Below are positions 9,139 through 18,368 of a stretch of DNA of 64,000 nucleotides, piece after piece (the first letter of the stretch is position 1; the number at the start of each line of letters is the position of its first letter). Position numbers and translations under genes: made by a program. The notes under the pieces are model-generated. The model was given only the letters and a program-made list of their open reading frames with translations. It was not told the DNA's origin and made no database searches. Source of the DNA: Streptomyces roseus (lineage in GTDB: Bacteria > Actinomycetota > Actinomycetes > Streptomycetales > Streptomycetaceae); NCBI RefSeq assembly GCF_001044425.1, contig NZ_LFML01000085.1:62592-126591 (forward strand), given 5' to 3'.

Positions 9139-10260
9139 TCAGTCGAGCAGCTGATCGAGAGAGTTCTCCCACTCGTCGAAGAACCCCTGCGGCCACTCGG
9201 ACAGCATGCCGTCGTCGCCCATCCGGGGACTGACGACCTCACCGCTCTGGCCGCTGCGGCGGAAGAAGTGCACGGCGATGTCGGACGCGGCGATGCGGTC
9301 GTTCTTGACCGTGATGCGCAGGCCGTTGAGGACGTGGTCGGAGTGTGTCTCCACGATGAGCTGAGCGCCGGCCGCGACCGCCGCCGCCGCGAGGTAGGCC
9401 AGGGAGGTCTGGCCCTGGGGGTGGAGATGAGCCTCCGGGTTCTCCAGCAGGATGAGCGAACCAGGCCGGGCAGTGAGGCACGCGACGACGATGGGCAGCG
9501 CGTAGGTGAGACCGAAGCCGACGTTGGTGGGCCGGTACCGGTTGGAGGCGTTGACGCCCGATCCGAAGCCATAGCTCAGCCGCACGGTGTCCGTGCCGTC
9601 GATCCCTACGGCCTGGAGATTCACTCCCGGACAGAGCTGTTGCATCCACGCGTCGGTCTGCGCGAGCAGCGTCCCCGAGGCGGCGGACGGATGGCGCAGC
9701 GCAGCGGCCTCGACGGGGTCGTCTTGGTGGACACGCAGGTAGTTGACCGTGTGCTCGCCACCGGCTCCGAGGAACCCGCGCCGTACGACCGCGTGGTGCG
9801 AGCGCGGGTAGCTGATGGCGGGGACGATGCGGTCGGCCTTCAGGTACTGGAACCCCTGACCGAAGAGTACGGGAAGCGAACCGAGGAGAGGTTGCCGCGG
9901 GCTGGCGACCAGTTTGAGAAGGTCGTCCTCGGGCCCGTAGGAGGCGCGCCAGGTGAAGGGAGTCTCGGGAATGCCGGCTGATACGACGGTGAAGCCGATG
10001 TCGGGATCGTCTTTCGTGTAGGCCTCGTGCCGGACGTCCTGACCGGTGCCCAGCTGGACGAACTCACCGTTGAGGAGGAGCCCGGACTCACTGCCGTCCT
10101 CTAGGACCCCCGCTTCGTACGACTGGCGCAACAGGGCCAGGGCCTGGAGGACCGTGCTCTTGCCGGAGGAGTTCAGGCCGGTGAGGAGGGTGAAGGGCGC
10201 CAGCACGACCTCCTGGTGGCCGAACGCCTTGAAATTGGTGATGCCGATGCGCTCAAGCAT
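9139..10260 (-). CDS. AAA family ATPase with DUF3696-type C-terminus (OLD/RecF-like)
   Basis: Protein of 373 aa beginning MLERIGITNFKAFG, typical of RecF/OLD-type ABC ATPases that link DNA ends or sense damage. Walker A is GLNSSGKST (residues about 29-37), Walker B LILLENPEAHLHP, and the switch region LIVETHSDHVLNGLR. The C-terminus (DDGMLSEWPQGFFDEW) matches the DUF3696 tail. The start overlaps the end of the DUF262 gene by 8 bp, so translation is coupled. Such ATPases often drive a toxic effector encoded next door in anti-phage modules; that role here is inferred. Confidence 0.82.
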   Translation of the reverse strand: MLERIGITNFKAFGHQEVVLAPFTLLTGLNSSGKSTVLQALALLRQSYEAGVLEDGSESGLLLNGEFVQLGTGQDVRHEAYTKDDPDIGFTVVSAGIPETPFTWRASYGPEDDLLKLVASPRQPLLGSLPVLFGQGFQYLKADRIVPAISYPRSHHAVVRRGFLGAGGEHTVNYLRVHQDDPVEAAALRHPSAASGTLLAQTDAWMQQLCPGVNLQAVGIDGTDTVRLSYGFGSGVNASNRYRPTNVGFGLTYALPIVVACLTARPGSLILLENPEAHLHPQGQTSLAYLAAAAVAAGAQLIVETHSDHVLNGLRITVKNDRIAASDIAVHFFRRSGQSGEVVSPRMGDDGMLSEWPQGFFDEWENSLDQLLD

Positions 10261-11434
10261 CCAGGACCTCCCGGAACATGTCGTCCAGCATGCTGAAACG
10301 GAGTTTGACCTTGTTGACGTCGCCGGTTCCCGAAGACACGGCGTTGAAGAACTCGGCGTCCTCCATCAGGCCGAGGAAGCCTTCGTCGACGAGATGGCGG
10401 CGCTCGGAGAGCAGGTCGATCATGGGTTTGGTGTATCCGGACAGGGTGACCGATTGCGACTCGAAGAGCGCCTTGTTCACCGGGGAGCGGCGTGAGGTGT
10501 CGCGGAAGCGTTTACGGAAGGCGTGCTCACCGAAGACGGCGAAGCCCGCTTCCATCGCGTCGCAGAAGCGTTCACGCAAGAAGTCGCGCCCGGCGGAGTC
10601 CAAGCGGTTCACAAAGTGCATTGCCTCGCGGAGGAACCCGTCGAAGTCCCCGACCGCATAGGAGTCGGGGGGAGTCAGGGAGAAGGCGAGGAAGCGCAGG
10701 CACATCTCCCGGTCGGACATGCGTTCGGCAGACACGCTCCCGCCGGTCGCTCGCCTGAACGCGTCAGAGAGCGCTAGCTCCTCAAGGAATCCCCGGGCCG
10801 GGCCGGGAATCAGGGCGTGCCGGAGTTCCTGGCGGGTGAGCGCCCGGCCGCCCGTGTTGATGCGGGCGAAGATGTTGAACTTAACCTTCTCCGGCGTACC
10901 CCGCCGGATGAGGAGAACGACGAGTTCGGTTTCCTCAATCCGGGTCTGGAGGCGGCCGGGCAGGTCGCCGAAGGCGCAGCCGTTGAAATCTGTGAGGTAT
11001 TCCAGTCCGGTCAGCCGCAGAGGCTCGGCACCGATATCGTCGGGCGCGACGAAACGGGCGATCGTGGAGAGACGCTGCACTCCGTCCACGATCGCCCAGA
11101 CGTCCTCCTCGCCCTCGGCGGCGTAGAGGGTCGGCAGGGTGATGCGAAGGAGCAGTGACTCAATGAGGCGACTCTGAGCTTTCAGGGTCCAAATCCCGGC
11201 ACGGCGCTGAAAGTCGGGAGCGAGGTCGATCGTGCCGCGCCGGATGCGGTTGAGCAACAGGGCGACCGTGGGGTTACGGGTCTGCACCTCGATCAGATCC
11301 GGATCGAATGGACTGTCGATCCGCTCACCGACGTCCTCTCTCTCCACGTCCGTGCTGAAGCCCGTCTCGTCCAGCTCGACGGGAATCCTGTCCTGTGCGG
11401 AACCGGCCTCGGGAGCGGTCAGGCCATCACTCAT
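10253..11434 (-). CDS. DUF262 (GmrSD/ParB-like) domain protein
   Basis: Protein of about 393 aa. N-terminal DUF262 fold with DFQRRAGIW, the VDGVQRLSTI motif (D-G-x-Q-R, nucleotide-binding/nuclease loop of the ParB-like superfamily) and FARINTGGRALTRQELRHAL. DUF262 is the N-terminal half of GmrSD-type enzymes that restrict modified DNA; the HNH (DUF1524) half is absent, and the C-terminus is helical and unassigned. ATG 11434 has GGAG 5 bp upstream; ATG 11464 is an alternative start. First gene of the three-gene operon. Confidence 0.78.
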   Translation of the reverse strand: MSDGLTAPEAGSAQDRIPVELDETGFSTDVEREDVGERIDSPFDPDLIEVQTRNPTVALLLNRIRRGTIDLAPDFQRRAGIWTLKAQSRLIESLLLRITLPTLYAAEGEEDVWAIVDGVQRLSTIARFVAPDDIGAEPLRLTGLEYLTDFNGCAFGDLPGRLQTRIEETELVVLLIRRGTPEKVKFNIFARINTGGRALTRQELRHALIPGPARGFLEELALSDAFRRATGGSVSAERMSDREMCLRFLAFSLTPPDSYAVGDFDGFLREAMHFVNRLDSAGRDFLRERFCDAMEAGFAVFGEHAFRKRFRDTSRRSPVNKALFESQSVTLSGYTKPMIDLLSERRHLVDEGFLGLMEDAEFFNAVSSGTGDVNKVKLRFSMLDDMFREVLDA

Positions 11435-11837
11435 GGGTTCTCCGAACCGCCTCTCCGCAGTCATGCTCCGTCGTCCTCGCAAGTGCATCGTAAGCGTGCT
11501 CGGGTAAGCAGCGTGGGCGGTCAGGCATGATCGGGTGGATTCCTCTGCCCCAGCGGCCGATCAACGGCGAGGGCGGGAGCCGGTGCCCGCACTTCTGGGA
11601 GGGGGCGACAGCTACGCCCACACCGTCCTTCCCGGGCCGTTCCCGTCCGCTCACGCAGACCTGACCAATACAAACGGCCGGGCTCCACGCCGGCATCGTC
11701 GCGTACACGGGCACCGATCGGAGCGAGGAGAACAGTACGCTCGGGTATGGCGCTGGTGCCATCCTGTACTGGTGGACGTAACCCTGCCCGGCCAGCTGGG
11801 CGCAGTCGAAAGAGAGTCCTGCTCCGCAGCGCCAGCG

Positions 11838-13817
11838 GTGATCCGCAAGTTGAATCTCTCCCCGCCTCCAGCGCACTTGACGGGGCGGCAGGACGTGGCC
11901 TTTGTTCCTGTGACCCGCGCGCAATGGAAGTCAGTGTTGAGGGACGCCGACCTACCCGGGCTTCAGCGGGAGACCGACGAGACGGTCGCGGAGATCCTGC
12001 GATTACGGTCCGCTTCCGGCCGGATCGTGGGGAAGGAGCTTCCGGAGCCGTTGCGGCGTCTCCGCGCGTCGGTGGTCGCCTTGGGCACTGTCGCAGAAGA
12101 GGTCTCCCGGTTCAGTCCGTCCCGGACCAGCGCGGCAGAGCGCCGGTTAGCGACCGACTTGGCGCAAGCGAATCGGGGCGAGGCTCGAGAGCTGTTCGCC
12201 TGCCTGGAACAGGGGTGGGGGGAGTTCGCTTGGTCTGAGGTCCGGAGGCATGCTCTCGTGGCCCAAGCAGCCGGACGAACTCTAGAGGCTGCCGCCAGGA
12301 CTGATCACGCCAGCCTTCCCGACGAGGACGTCTATCAGCGGGCGCTCGGGATGCCGGCCGAGCAACTGCGGCCCGGGGCCGGCGTAGCATCACGGGCCCG
12401 CTTGCTGGCCGCTTGGTCGAAGGCCCCGAAAGCCCTCGATCGTCGGCTGCGACGGAGCATGAGACATCTGATCGATGACTCGCTACCGCTGACGGTGAAA
12501 CTGCTCCATCACCTTGCATCGCTCGCGCTGTCCGATCGCCCTTTGCTGGCGCATCGCGCCGCGTTCTTGGCGCGTGATCTGGTGACGTCCCATTTGAAGG
12601 CCGAACCGGAACATGCGTGTTCGGTGATTACACGGCACGTCGATCGCGAGCCGGAGATGCTGTCCTCTCATCGCGGACAGGTCGCCTACCGTGACGCCTA
12701 CAACCGCGCGGCACACCAAGAGGAAAAGGCGCGTGCGGTCATGGACCTGCATAGGGCCGTGCTGGAAGGTGACGTCAAGCGCACGGCCGCCGTGGTCATG
12801 GAACTGCTGGGCAGGGCGGTTCCGGAAGGCGCCTCGCTCTCGACCGTACGTGACCTGCTGGCAGCTGAAGACAGTGAACCGCTGTGCAAGTTCCTGGCTT
12901 CAACGATCCGAACTGAGTGGCGCAACGCGAACGCACACGAGGACTTCCGCTGGGACCCTGTCAACAGCACGCTCCTCCTGGGTGGACAACCCACGGATCT
13001 GGAACAGGTGCTGGACGCAGCGATCCGCGCTCGCGCCATCTGTCACGGGTTCGAGCACGGGGTCGCCTTGGCCTACGCCCAGAACGCACCGCTGATCATT
13101 TGGGGCGCGGAAGAGGCGAACTATGTCGGCCGAGACCTCTCCATCCTCCAGGCAGCTGGAGAATCGAGATTCCCGGTGCTGGACATCCGGCGCAACGGCA
13201 GTCTCGTACGGTTGGACGGGCCGGACATCTCCGTTGAGACGCTGAGAGAGGCGTGCCGCGCGCTTCTTAGGGCCGCCTTGGCAGACCCCAGCATTGAACG
13301 CTGGGAACTATGTCAAACCTCTCCCGGTCGGCCACCCCTGTGCGTGGACCGTACGGGAACACACGCAGGGCTCCAAGTCGCGGAACCCCTCTGGGAGCTG
13401 GCCGACCCCCTCCCTTTCGCCGTTCTCCCTCTACTGGCGAATGCCATGACCAATGCCGGAGAACCCGCCGAGACGGCAGTTTCAACGGTTCTCTGCTTGG
13501 CTGCTGCCCATGTAGTCGGAGAACGAGACCGCCTGTTTCCTGCCCTTGCGCAAGACGATTCAGCTGCCAAGGACGAGCTGATCAGCACCGCGAAGCTGAT
13601 CAGCGACGGCGCCAAGGCGGCAGCTCAGCTGCTTGAACGCCCAGCCCGACGCAAGTTGCTTGCCTTCGCAGAAGTCCTTGCTGGCGACTGCCACCGGCTG
13701 CGGAGCGCTCGTGCTTTTGAGCTGGCCCACGAGTTCGTGCCAGCGGATCGGGTCCTACGGAGGCATGCGCCAGCTCGCCTGCCGTGGGTCACAGCACTCG
13801 ACGACTCTGGCGGCTGA
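11838..13817 (+). CDS. Large protein with HEPN-like RNANAH motif, function unknown
   Basis: About 659 aa, helical and soluble. I recognise no named family. Residues 362-367 (codons 12921-12938) read RNANAH in the context EWRNANAHEDFRW, which fits the R-x4-H signature of HEPN ribonuclease domains, with the polar residue after Arg that active members carry. The later part (ICHGFEHGVALAYAQNAP) is alpha/beta. The in-frame extension back to 11535 has non-protein composition, so the real start is GTG 11838 or a later GTG (11895, 11910); no start has a clear ribosome site. It is divergent from the DUF262 operon and upstream of the methyltransferase gene. A defence effector is possible. Confidence 0.6.
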   Translation: MIRKLNLSPPPAHLTGRQDVAFVPVTRAQWKSVLRDADLPGLQRETDETVAEILRLRSASGRIVGKELPEPLRRLRASVVALGTVAEEVSRFSPSRTSAAERRLATDLAQANRGEARELFACLEQGWGEFAWSEVRRHALVAQAAGRTLEAAARTDHASLPDEDVYQRALGMPAEQLRPGAGVASRARLLAAWSKAPKALDRRLRRSMRHLIDDSLPLTVKLLHHLASLALSDRPLLAHRAAFLARDLVTSHLKAEPEHACSVITRHVDREPEMLSSHRGQVAYRDAYNRAAHQEEKARAVMDLHRAVLEGDVKRTAAVVMELLGRAVPEGASLSTVRDLLAAEDSEPLCKFLASTIRTEWRNANAHEDFRWDPVNSTLLLGGQPTDLEQVLDAAIRARAICHGFEHGVALAYAQNAPLIIWGAEEANYVGRDLSILQAAGESRFPVLDIRRNGSLVRLDGPDISVETLREACRALLRAALADPSIERWELCQTSPGRPPLCVDRTGTHAGLQVAEPLWELADPLPFAVLPLLANAMTNAGEPAETAVSTVLCLAAAHVVGERDRLFPALAQDDSAAKDELISTAKLISDGAKAAAQLLERPARRKLLAFAEVLAGDCHRLRSARAFELAHEFVPADRVLRRHAPARLPWVTALDDSGG

Positions 13818-14224
13818 GATCCCCGACACAGCTCAGATCACGCTTCAGAAGCCAGTACGTGCTGTGGGCCAGCGGCCGAGGTGGTTACAGCGCCTGCGAA
13901 ACGAGGCGCAACACTGTGATCGAACGTGTCTTCTGGTGAGGGGTCTCGTTGAGGCAGGTAGCGATCGTGCATGTGTCGCCCTGAAACGAGACAGTCACGG
14001 GGAGAGTCCTGCGGGGCTCCTTTAATATGGGGTGTCTCACGAGGAGATCACTACTTTAAGCGACCACGGCCGCACGGCGAGTGGGCAGTGGCGTTCGCCG
14101 GGCAGGTCATCCGCGTGGCCGTCGAGGTTTACGGCTGCGCGGACCAACCGGAAGCCTTGCCTCCGCAGCGTCGTGCGTGATCTCCTGGAGCTCGTTCAGG
14201 TCGGCAAGTACGGAGGATTGGGTC
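13818..14224. other. Intergenic region, 407 bp
   Basis: Lies between two plus-strand genes and holds no convincing coding region; short frames have random composition. The last 15 bp contain the GGAGG ribosome site of the methyltransferase gene. It must hold that gene's promoter, but no clear -35/-10 pair stands out. Confidence 0.6.
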
Positions 14225-16201
14225 GTGACGAAGGAGAAGGGGGCGAAAAGTACGTATGGCGTGCCCCTGGAGCGGAGCGACTACCTCAAGCTGGACAAGC
14301 ACAAATATCACTGTGAGCCGGAAGAATTCGAGGAATGGGTCCGGTCTGGTTACGGGAAAGGCAAGCGTCTCGCCGTTGACCTTTTCTCGGGTGCCGGCGG
14401 TCTGAGTCTCGGCCTTGAACGAGCCGGATGGACCACCGCTGCGGCCGTGGACTTCGACGAGCGGGCACGTGAGACTCATGCGGTGAACTTCCCCGGAATG
14501 AGCCTTTGTGTCGACCTCGGGGACGATGGGCAGCGAGGCGAGTTCGTCCAGCGAATTCTTGACTCCGGGGCAGAGATCGACATCGTGGCGGGAGGCCCTC
14601 CCTGTCAACCCTTCAGTCGTGCCGGGCGTAGCAAGATTCGACACTTGGTCGACAATCACAACCGTGACCCGCATGATCTCCGTAAGGAACTGTGGCGCGC
14701 CTATGTCGACGTAGTGGAGCGGCTCCTTCCTCGTACCGTGCTCATGGAGAACGTCCCCGACATGGGCCTCGGCGACGATTTCAGCGTGATCCGCATCATC
14801 GAGGCAAAGCTGGAGAGCCTTGGGTATGCGACCCAGGTTCGTCTCGTCGATGCGTGGAACTATCGCGTGCCGCAGCACAGGAAGCGCCTGATCCTGCTTG
14901 CGCGGAGAGATGGTGGCGGCTTCACGTGGGATAAGCCGAAGAAGCAGACCACCCTTCGGGATGCCATTGGAGACCTTCCTCCGATCAACCCGAACCCTTT
15001 GGATCCGGTGGGCTCCCGGCTTCTCGACTACGACGAGAAGCAGGACCCGAAACCTTCACCATTCGCCAAGGAGATGCGCAAGAAGGCGGATAAAGGTGTG
15101 ATCCATGATCACATGACGCGGCGGGTTCGAGCCGACGACTTCAAGATCTTCACCATCATGGATTCCAAGACCCTCTACTCCGAGCTGGATGAGAAGCTGG
15201 GAGACGATGAGAAGGAATTCCAGAGATACGACGCTGAGCAGTTCACGGACAAGTACAAGAAGCTCGACTGGAACGAGTTGAGCCGTACAATCACTGCGCA
15301 CATCGCCAAGGACGGTTACTGGTACATCCATCCTGAAGAGCCGCGAACGCTTACCGTACGTGAAGCCGCGAGGATCCAGACCTTCCCGGACCGCTTTCGG
15401 TTCGCAGGCACGCGGAGCGATGCCTTCCGGCAGATTGGCAACGCGGTTCCCCCGCTGTTGGGTGAAGCTGCAGCCCGGGTTCTCCTGCCGCAAGATGCAC
15501 CCGTCGGACACGAGGCCACGGACAAGTGGCCGGAGGTACGTGAGGAGCTGACTCGCTGGGCCAAGGAGCAGCGCGCTGGTAAGCAGTGGTACCAGTTCCC
15601 CAACGGCCGGAAGATGAAGCCGCTCGGGGCTCTCGTTATGGCGGTGCTCTCGGGAGGCAAGCTGCATCCGAGCCAGTTCGCCAACGTGATGAACGGTGTT
15701 GCTGGACACAGGGAACTGACCCGGGACGTCTACCTCGCCCTCGTGAACGCGGCACCGACAGCCGCCGCCCGCAAGCGTTTGGAAGACCGACTCGGTCCGG
15801 TTGTCGATAAGGCCGAGGTCTGGGTAGACGCGGATTCGATCCTTGATCACAGCAAGATGATGGGACTCAAGCCGGCTGAGCTCGCGCTGTTCAGGCTGCT
15901 GGCTGGCGACGACATCATGCTGGTCAACCAGGGTGCGTTGCGGGTGGCTGCGAGGTTGCAGCAGAACCAATCACACCTGACCAATCGACTGACCGAGGGG
16001 CGACTTAACCTCATAAAGCTTCTCGGCGCCGGCCGTGATGCACCGGTGCGCATGGCCGCCATCAGGTTCGTTGGCGAGAACCTGTGCCGGGACAAGCAGC
16101 CCGTTTGTGGAAGCTGTCCGCTGAGTGACTACTGCCCAACTCGTCCACAGGAGGACGAGGGAGCCGCAGCTACCTTCGATGCCGTGCTAACCGCAGACTG
16201 A
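14225..16201 (+). CDS. C5-cytosine DNA methyltransferase fused to endonuclease III-like [4Fe-4S] domain
   Basis: Protein of 658 aa. Residues about 48-440 are a classical C5-cytosine methyltransferase: motif I DLFSGAGGLSLGLE, motif IV GGPPCQPFSR with catalytic Cys127, motif VI MENVPD, motif VIII QHRKRLILLA, and motifs IX/X (RIQTFPDRFRF, QIGNAVPP). Residues about 480-650 look like an HhH-GPD glycosylase domain ending in a C-x6-C-x2-C-x5-C cluster (CRDKQPVCGSCPLSDYC), the endonuclease III iron-sulfur loop. By alignment the catalytic Asp of VDTH is replaced by Asn (VNQG), so the domain may bind rather than cut DNA. GTG 14225 has GGAGG 8 bp upstream. It is convergent with, and likely the protective half of, the operon at 16350-23681. 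Confidence 0.88.
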   Translation: MTKEKGAKSTYGVPLERSDYLKLDKHKYHCEPEEFEEWVRSGYGKGKRLAVDLFSGAGGLSLGLERAGWTTAAAVDFDERARETHAVNFPGMSLCVDLGDDGQRGEFVQRILDSGAEIDIVAGGPPCQPFSRAGRSKIRHLVDNHNRDPHDLRKELWRAYVDVVERLLPRTVLMENVPDMGLGDDFSVIRIIEAKLESLGYATQVRLVDAWNYRVPQHRKRLILLARRDGGGFTWDKPKKQTTLRDAIGDLPPINPNPLDPVGSRLLDYDEKQDPKPSPFAKEMRKKADKGVIHDHMTRRVRADDFKIFTIMDSKTLYSELDEKLGDDEKEFQRYDAEQFTDKYKKLDWNELSRTITAHIAKDGYWYIHPEEPRTLTVREAARIQTFPDRFRFAGTRSDAFRQIGNAVPPLLGEAAARVLLPQDAPVGHEATDKWPEVREELTRWAKEQRAGKQWYQFPNGRKMKPLGALVMAVLSGGKLHPSQFANVMNGVAGHRELTRDVYLALVNAAPTAAARKRLEDRLGPVVDKAEVWVDADSILDHSKMMGLKPAELALFRLLAGDDIMLVNQGALRVAARLQQNQSHLTNRLTEGRLNLIKLLGAGRDAPVRMAAIRFVGENLCRDKQPVCGSCPLSDYCPTRPQEDEGAAATFDAVLTAD

Positions 16202-16314
16202 CAGGTCCTTCCCGGCAGAACAGGACGCTGAGGCGTGTGGCGTCGGCGATGTGTTGGGTGGCTCGCTCGGCGTCAGCCTTGACTTCCAGACGACTGCTAG
16301 GCGAAGAACCGTGT

Positions 16315-16347
16315 GGCGGCAGCCCCAGCTGTTCCGGGGCTGCCGCC
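16315..16347. terminator. Bidirectional terminator between convergent genes
   Basis: Perfect 12-bp stem (GGCGGCAGCCCC / GGGGCTGCCGCC) with a 9-nt loop, just before the AIPR stop codon on the other strand. It can end transcripts from both the methyltransferase and AIPR sides. Confidence 0.8.
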
Positions 16348-16349
16348 GC

Positions 16350-18368
16350 TCACGCCATCTCGTGGTCAAGGTCGGTGGGAACAGGGTGGAACCCCTGCCG
16401 CAGAGCATCTTCGTAAACCTCTATCGCCTGCCTGGCCTGGGCCCCGACCACCCGTCGCCCCTGGGATAGACGCTGCGCGATGCGGTCGGCGAGCTGCCTG
16501 TCCACGGAGCGCAGGACCCGGCCCTCGCGGGCCCAATCCGCCAGAGCTTGCCACTCCTCGCTGGGGATGTCCTCGACGGCGGCTTCTGCCTCGTCCGACT
16601 CGGTGCTCTCGGGCGAGCCGATCTCGAAGGGATCAGCCGCGAGCTCGGTGGCCAGCGCGGCGGGCAGCGTCCACGCGATGCGGGAAACCTCGTCCCAGCA
16701 GTCAGGCCTCTTCGCCCACTCCGACACGTGCCGGTCGCCGGAGATCACCGTTTCCATGATCAAGGGACAGAGTTCGTCGAGGGCGCTGTTCAGGGCATCT
16801 GTTGTGCCCTGTTCGTTCCAGATCCTGTCGAGGTCGATCCTCTTCTTGGCCTCAAGCGAGAGCCGGGCGACCGTGTAGGTCGTGATCAGCCGTTTGTGGC
16901 TACCAGCCGAGTGTGTACGGGCGATCCGGTCGGCAGCCTGGAAAAGGAGGGAGGTGGCGATAGCACGCTTGCAGTACTGCACGTCCACGACGGGATCGGA
17001 CTTCTCGATCCGCTCCATGAAGTGGGCGAAGTTCTTCTGGGCGCCGCGGCTCACCCAGTGCGGGAGCTGTTCCCAGGAGTGCACGAAGGTGGCCAGGTCG
17101 GACTTGCTGAATCTCTGTCGCGTCGGCGTAATCAGCTTGAACTTGCGCTGGGCGGCGCGCGTCTCGTACTCGGCGGACTTGTCGGTGTACTGGCCCCGTG
17201 CCCGCTCGTAGAACCATCGCGTCTCCTGGCCGCTGCCGTCGGTTGCGGGGGCCCACAGGCTGCGGGAGACACGTTCGAAGGCGACGTGGAACTCGTGGTT
17301 CGAGCTGAAGTCGACCAGCGTCACCTTGTTCTGGGTGTTGGAGTACTGGGAGATCCTCGGAACGATCTCGGAAAGGTGGGCGGGATCGACGATCGTGAGC
17401 TTCATCTGCACGTGGACCCCATCCAAGTCCCGCTTGTCACGGGTCAGGACGTGATGCAGTGAGGCGGTGGTCTGGCCGCCATTGACGATTTGGAGGCCGG
17501 TCATGCTCCTGATGGCGATGGGACGGCCGGCCTCGTCGGTCTCGAAGTCCACGTCCGAGGCGGTTGCGGTCACACCGTTGTTGTAGGCGAGGAACTGGCC
17601 CGGGGCTTTCAGAAGGGTGTCGCGGATGCCCTTGTTTACAGTGCCGCGGGTCTGCAGGAAGGACCGAACGTTCAGTTCGAGCAGACGGGTCCGGTGCTCC
17701 TTGTACAGCTCGGCCAGCTGCCGACCGGGAATCACGGCCAGGACGACCGAGTAGTTCGGCTCGTCGCTGTGAGCTGCCAGGCAGGGAAGGGGACGCTCGA
17801 AAGTCACCTTGATGGGCTCGCCGATACTCCCGGATGTCTCGTGCCTGTGGAGCCGCGCGAGATCCCAGAGCTCGTAGGTAACGGGGATCCCCTCGAACTC
17901 CGAGGGCTCCGGGGCGCTCGTCGTACTGACCCGATTGCTGAGGAGGAAGAGGCGGATCTTCGGAACGCTCGACAACGCCTTCTCCACACCGACGCACATG
18001 TCGTGCACGTCGGTATTGTCCTCCTGGTTCGGGCGGATTGACCCGTGCTTTCCCAGGAACGCGAACAGCCGGCGGAAGAGTCTGTCGGACTCGGCCTTGG
18101 TCAGCTTGCTGCTCGACGGCGTCAGGTTGAAGTCCGTCGTGTAGAGGTCGAGGCTGGAGCCGTCCTCAGGCATGCCGTAGCCGTAGATCTCCAGTCCCCG
18201 CGAGGAGTGGTAGGCGAGTGCTGCGTCGGTGACGACACCGGCTTCCTCAAGGATCTCGAGTACGTGCTGGGTGAACGTGTTCGGAATCGAGCCGCCCTCA
18301 GCGTCCGCCAGCGCCTGGATGTCGGTGACCAGCGCGCGGGAGTACTCGTGGACGTCGTGCTCAGCCAT
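16350..18368 (-). CDS. AIPR-family (abortive-infection phage-resistance) protein
   Basis: Protein of 672 aa with the AIPR family pattern in its middle: RSFLQTRGTVNKGIRDTLL, FLAYNNGVTATA, LQIVNGGQTTASLHH and RISQYSNTQNKV. AIPR proteins occur in phage-resistance and restriction loci; the NNG...NGGQTT part may form a nucleic-acid-processing site, though its chemistry is not firmly known. The start overlaps the PD-(D/E)XK gene end by 8 bp. Last gene of the four-gene operon. Confidence 0.85.
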   Translation of the reverse strand: MAEHDVHEYSRALVTDIQALADAEGGSIPNTFTQHVLEILEEAGVVTDAALAYHSSRGLEIYGYGMPEDGSSLDLYTTDFNLTPSSSKLTKAESDRLFRRLFAFLGKHGSIRPNQEDNTDVHDMCVGVEKALSSVPKIRLFLLSNRVSTTSAPEPSEFEGIPVTYELWDLARLHRHETSGSIGEPIKVTFERPLPCLAAHSDEPNYSVVLAVIPGRQLAELYKEHRTRLLELNVRSFLQTRGTVNKGIRDTLLKAPGQFLAYNNGVTATASDVDFETDEAGRPIAIRSMTGLQIVNGGQTTASLHHVLTRDKRDLDGVHVQMKLTIVDPAHLSEIVPRISQYSNTQNKVTLVDFSSNHEFHVAFERVSRSLWAPATDGSGQETRWFYERARGQYTDKSAEYETRAAQRKFKLITPTRQRFSKSDLATFVHSWEQLPHWVSRGAQKNFAHFMERIEKSDPVVDVQYCKRAIATSLLFQAADRIARTHSAGSHKRLITTYTVARLSLEAKKRIDLDRIWNEQGTTDALNSALDELCPLIMETVISGDRHVSEWAKRPDCWDEVSRIAWTLPAALATELAADPFEIGSPESTESDEAEAAVEDIPSEEWQALADWAREGRVLRSVDRQLADRIAQRLSQGRRVVGAQARQAIEVYEDALRQGFHPVPTDLDHEMA

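Noticed and set aside
11535..11837. Upstream extension of the HEPN-like gene
   Set aside because: Composition is not protein-like; likely the divergent promoter region.
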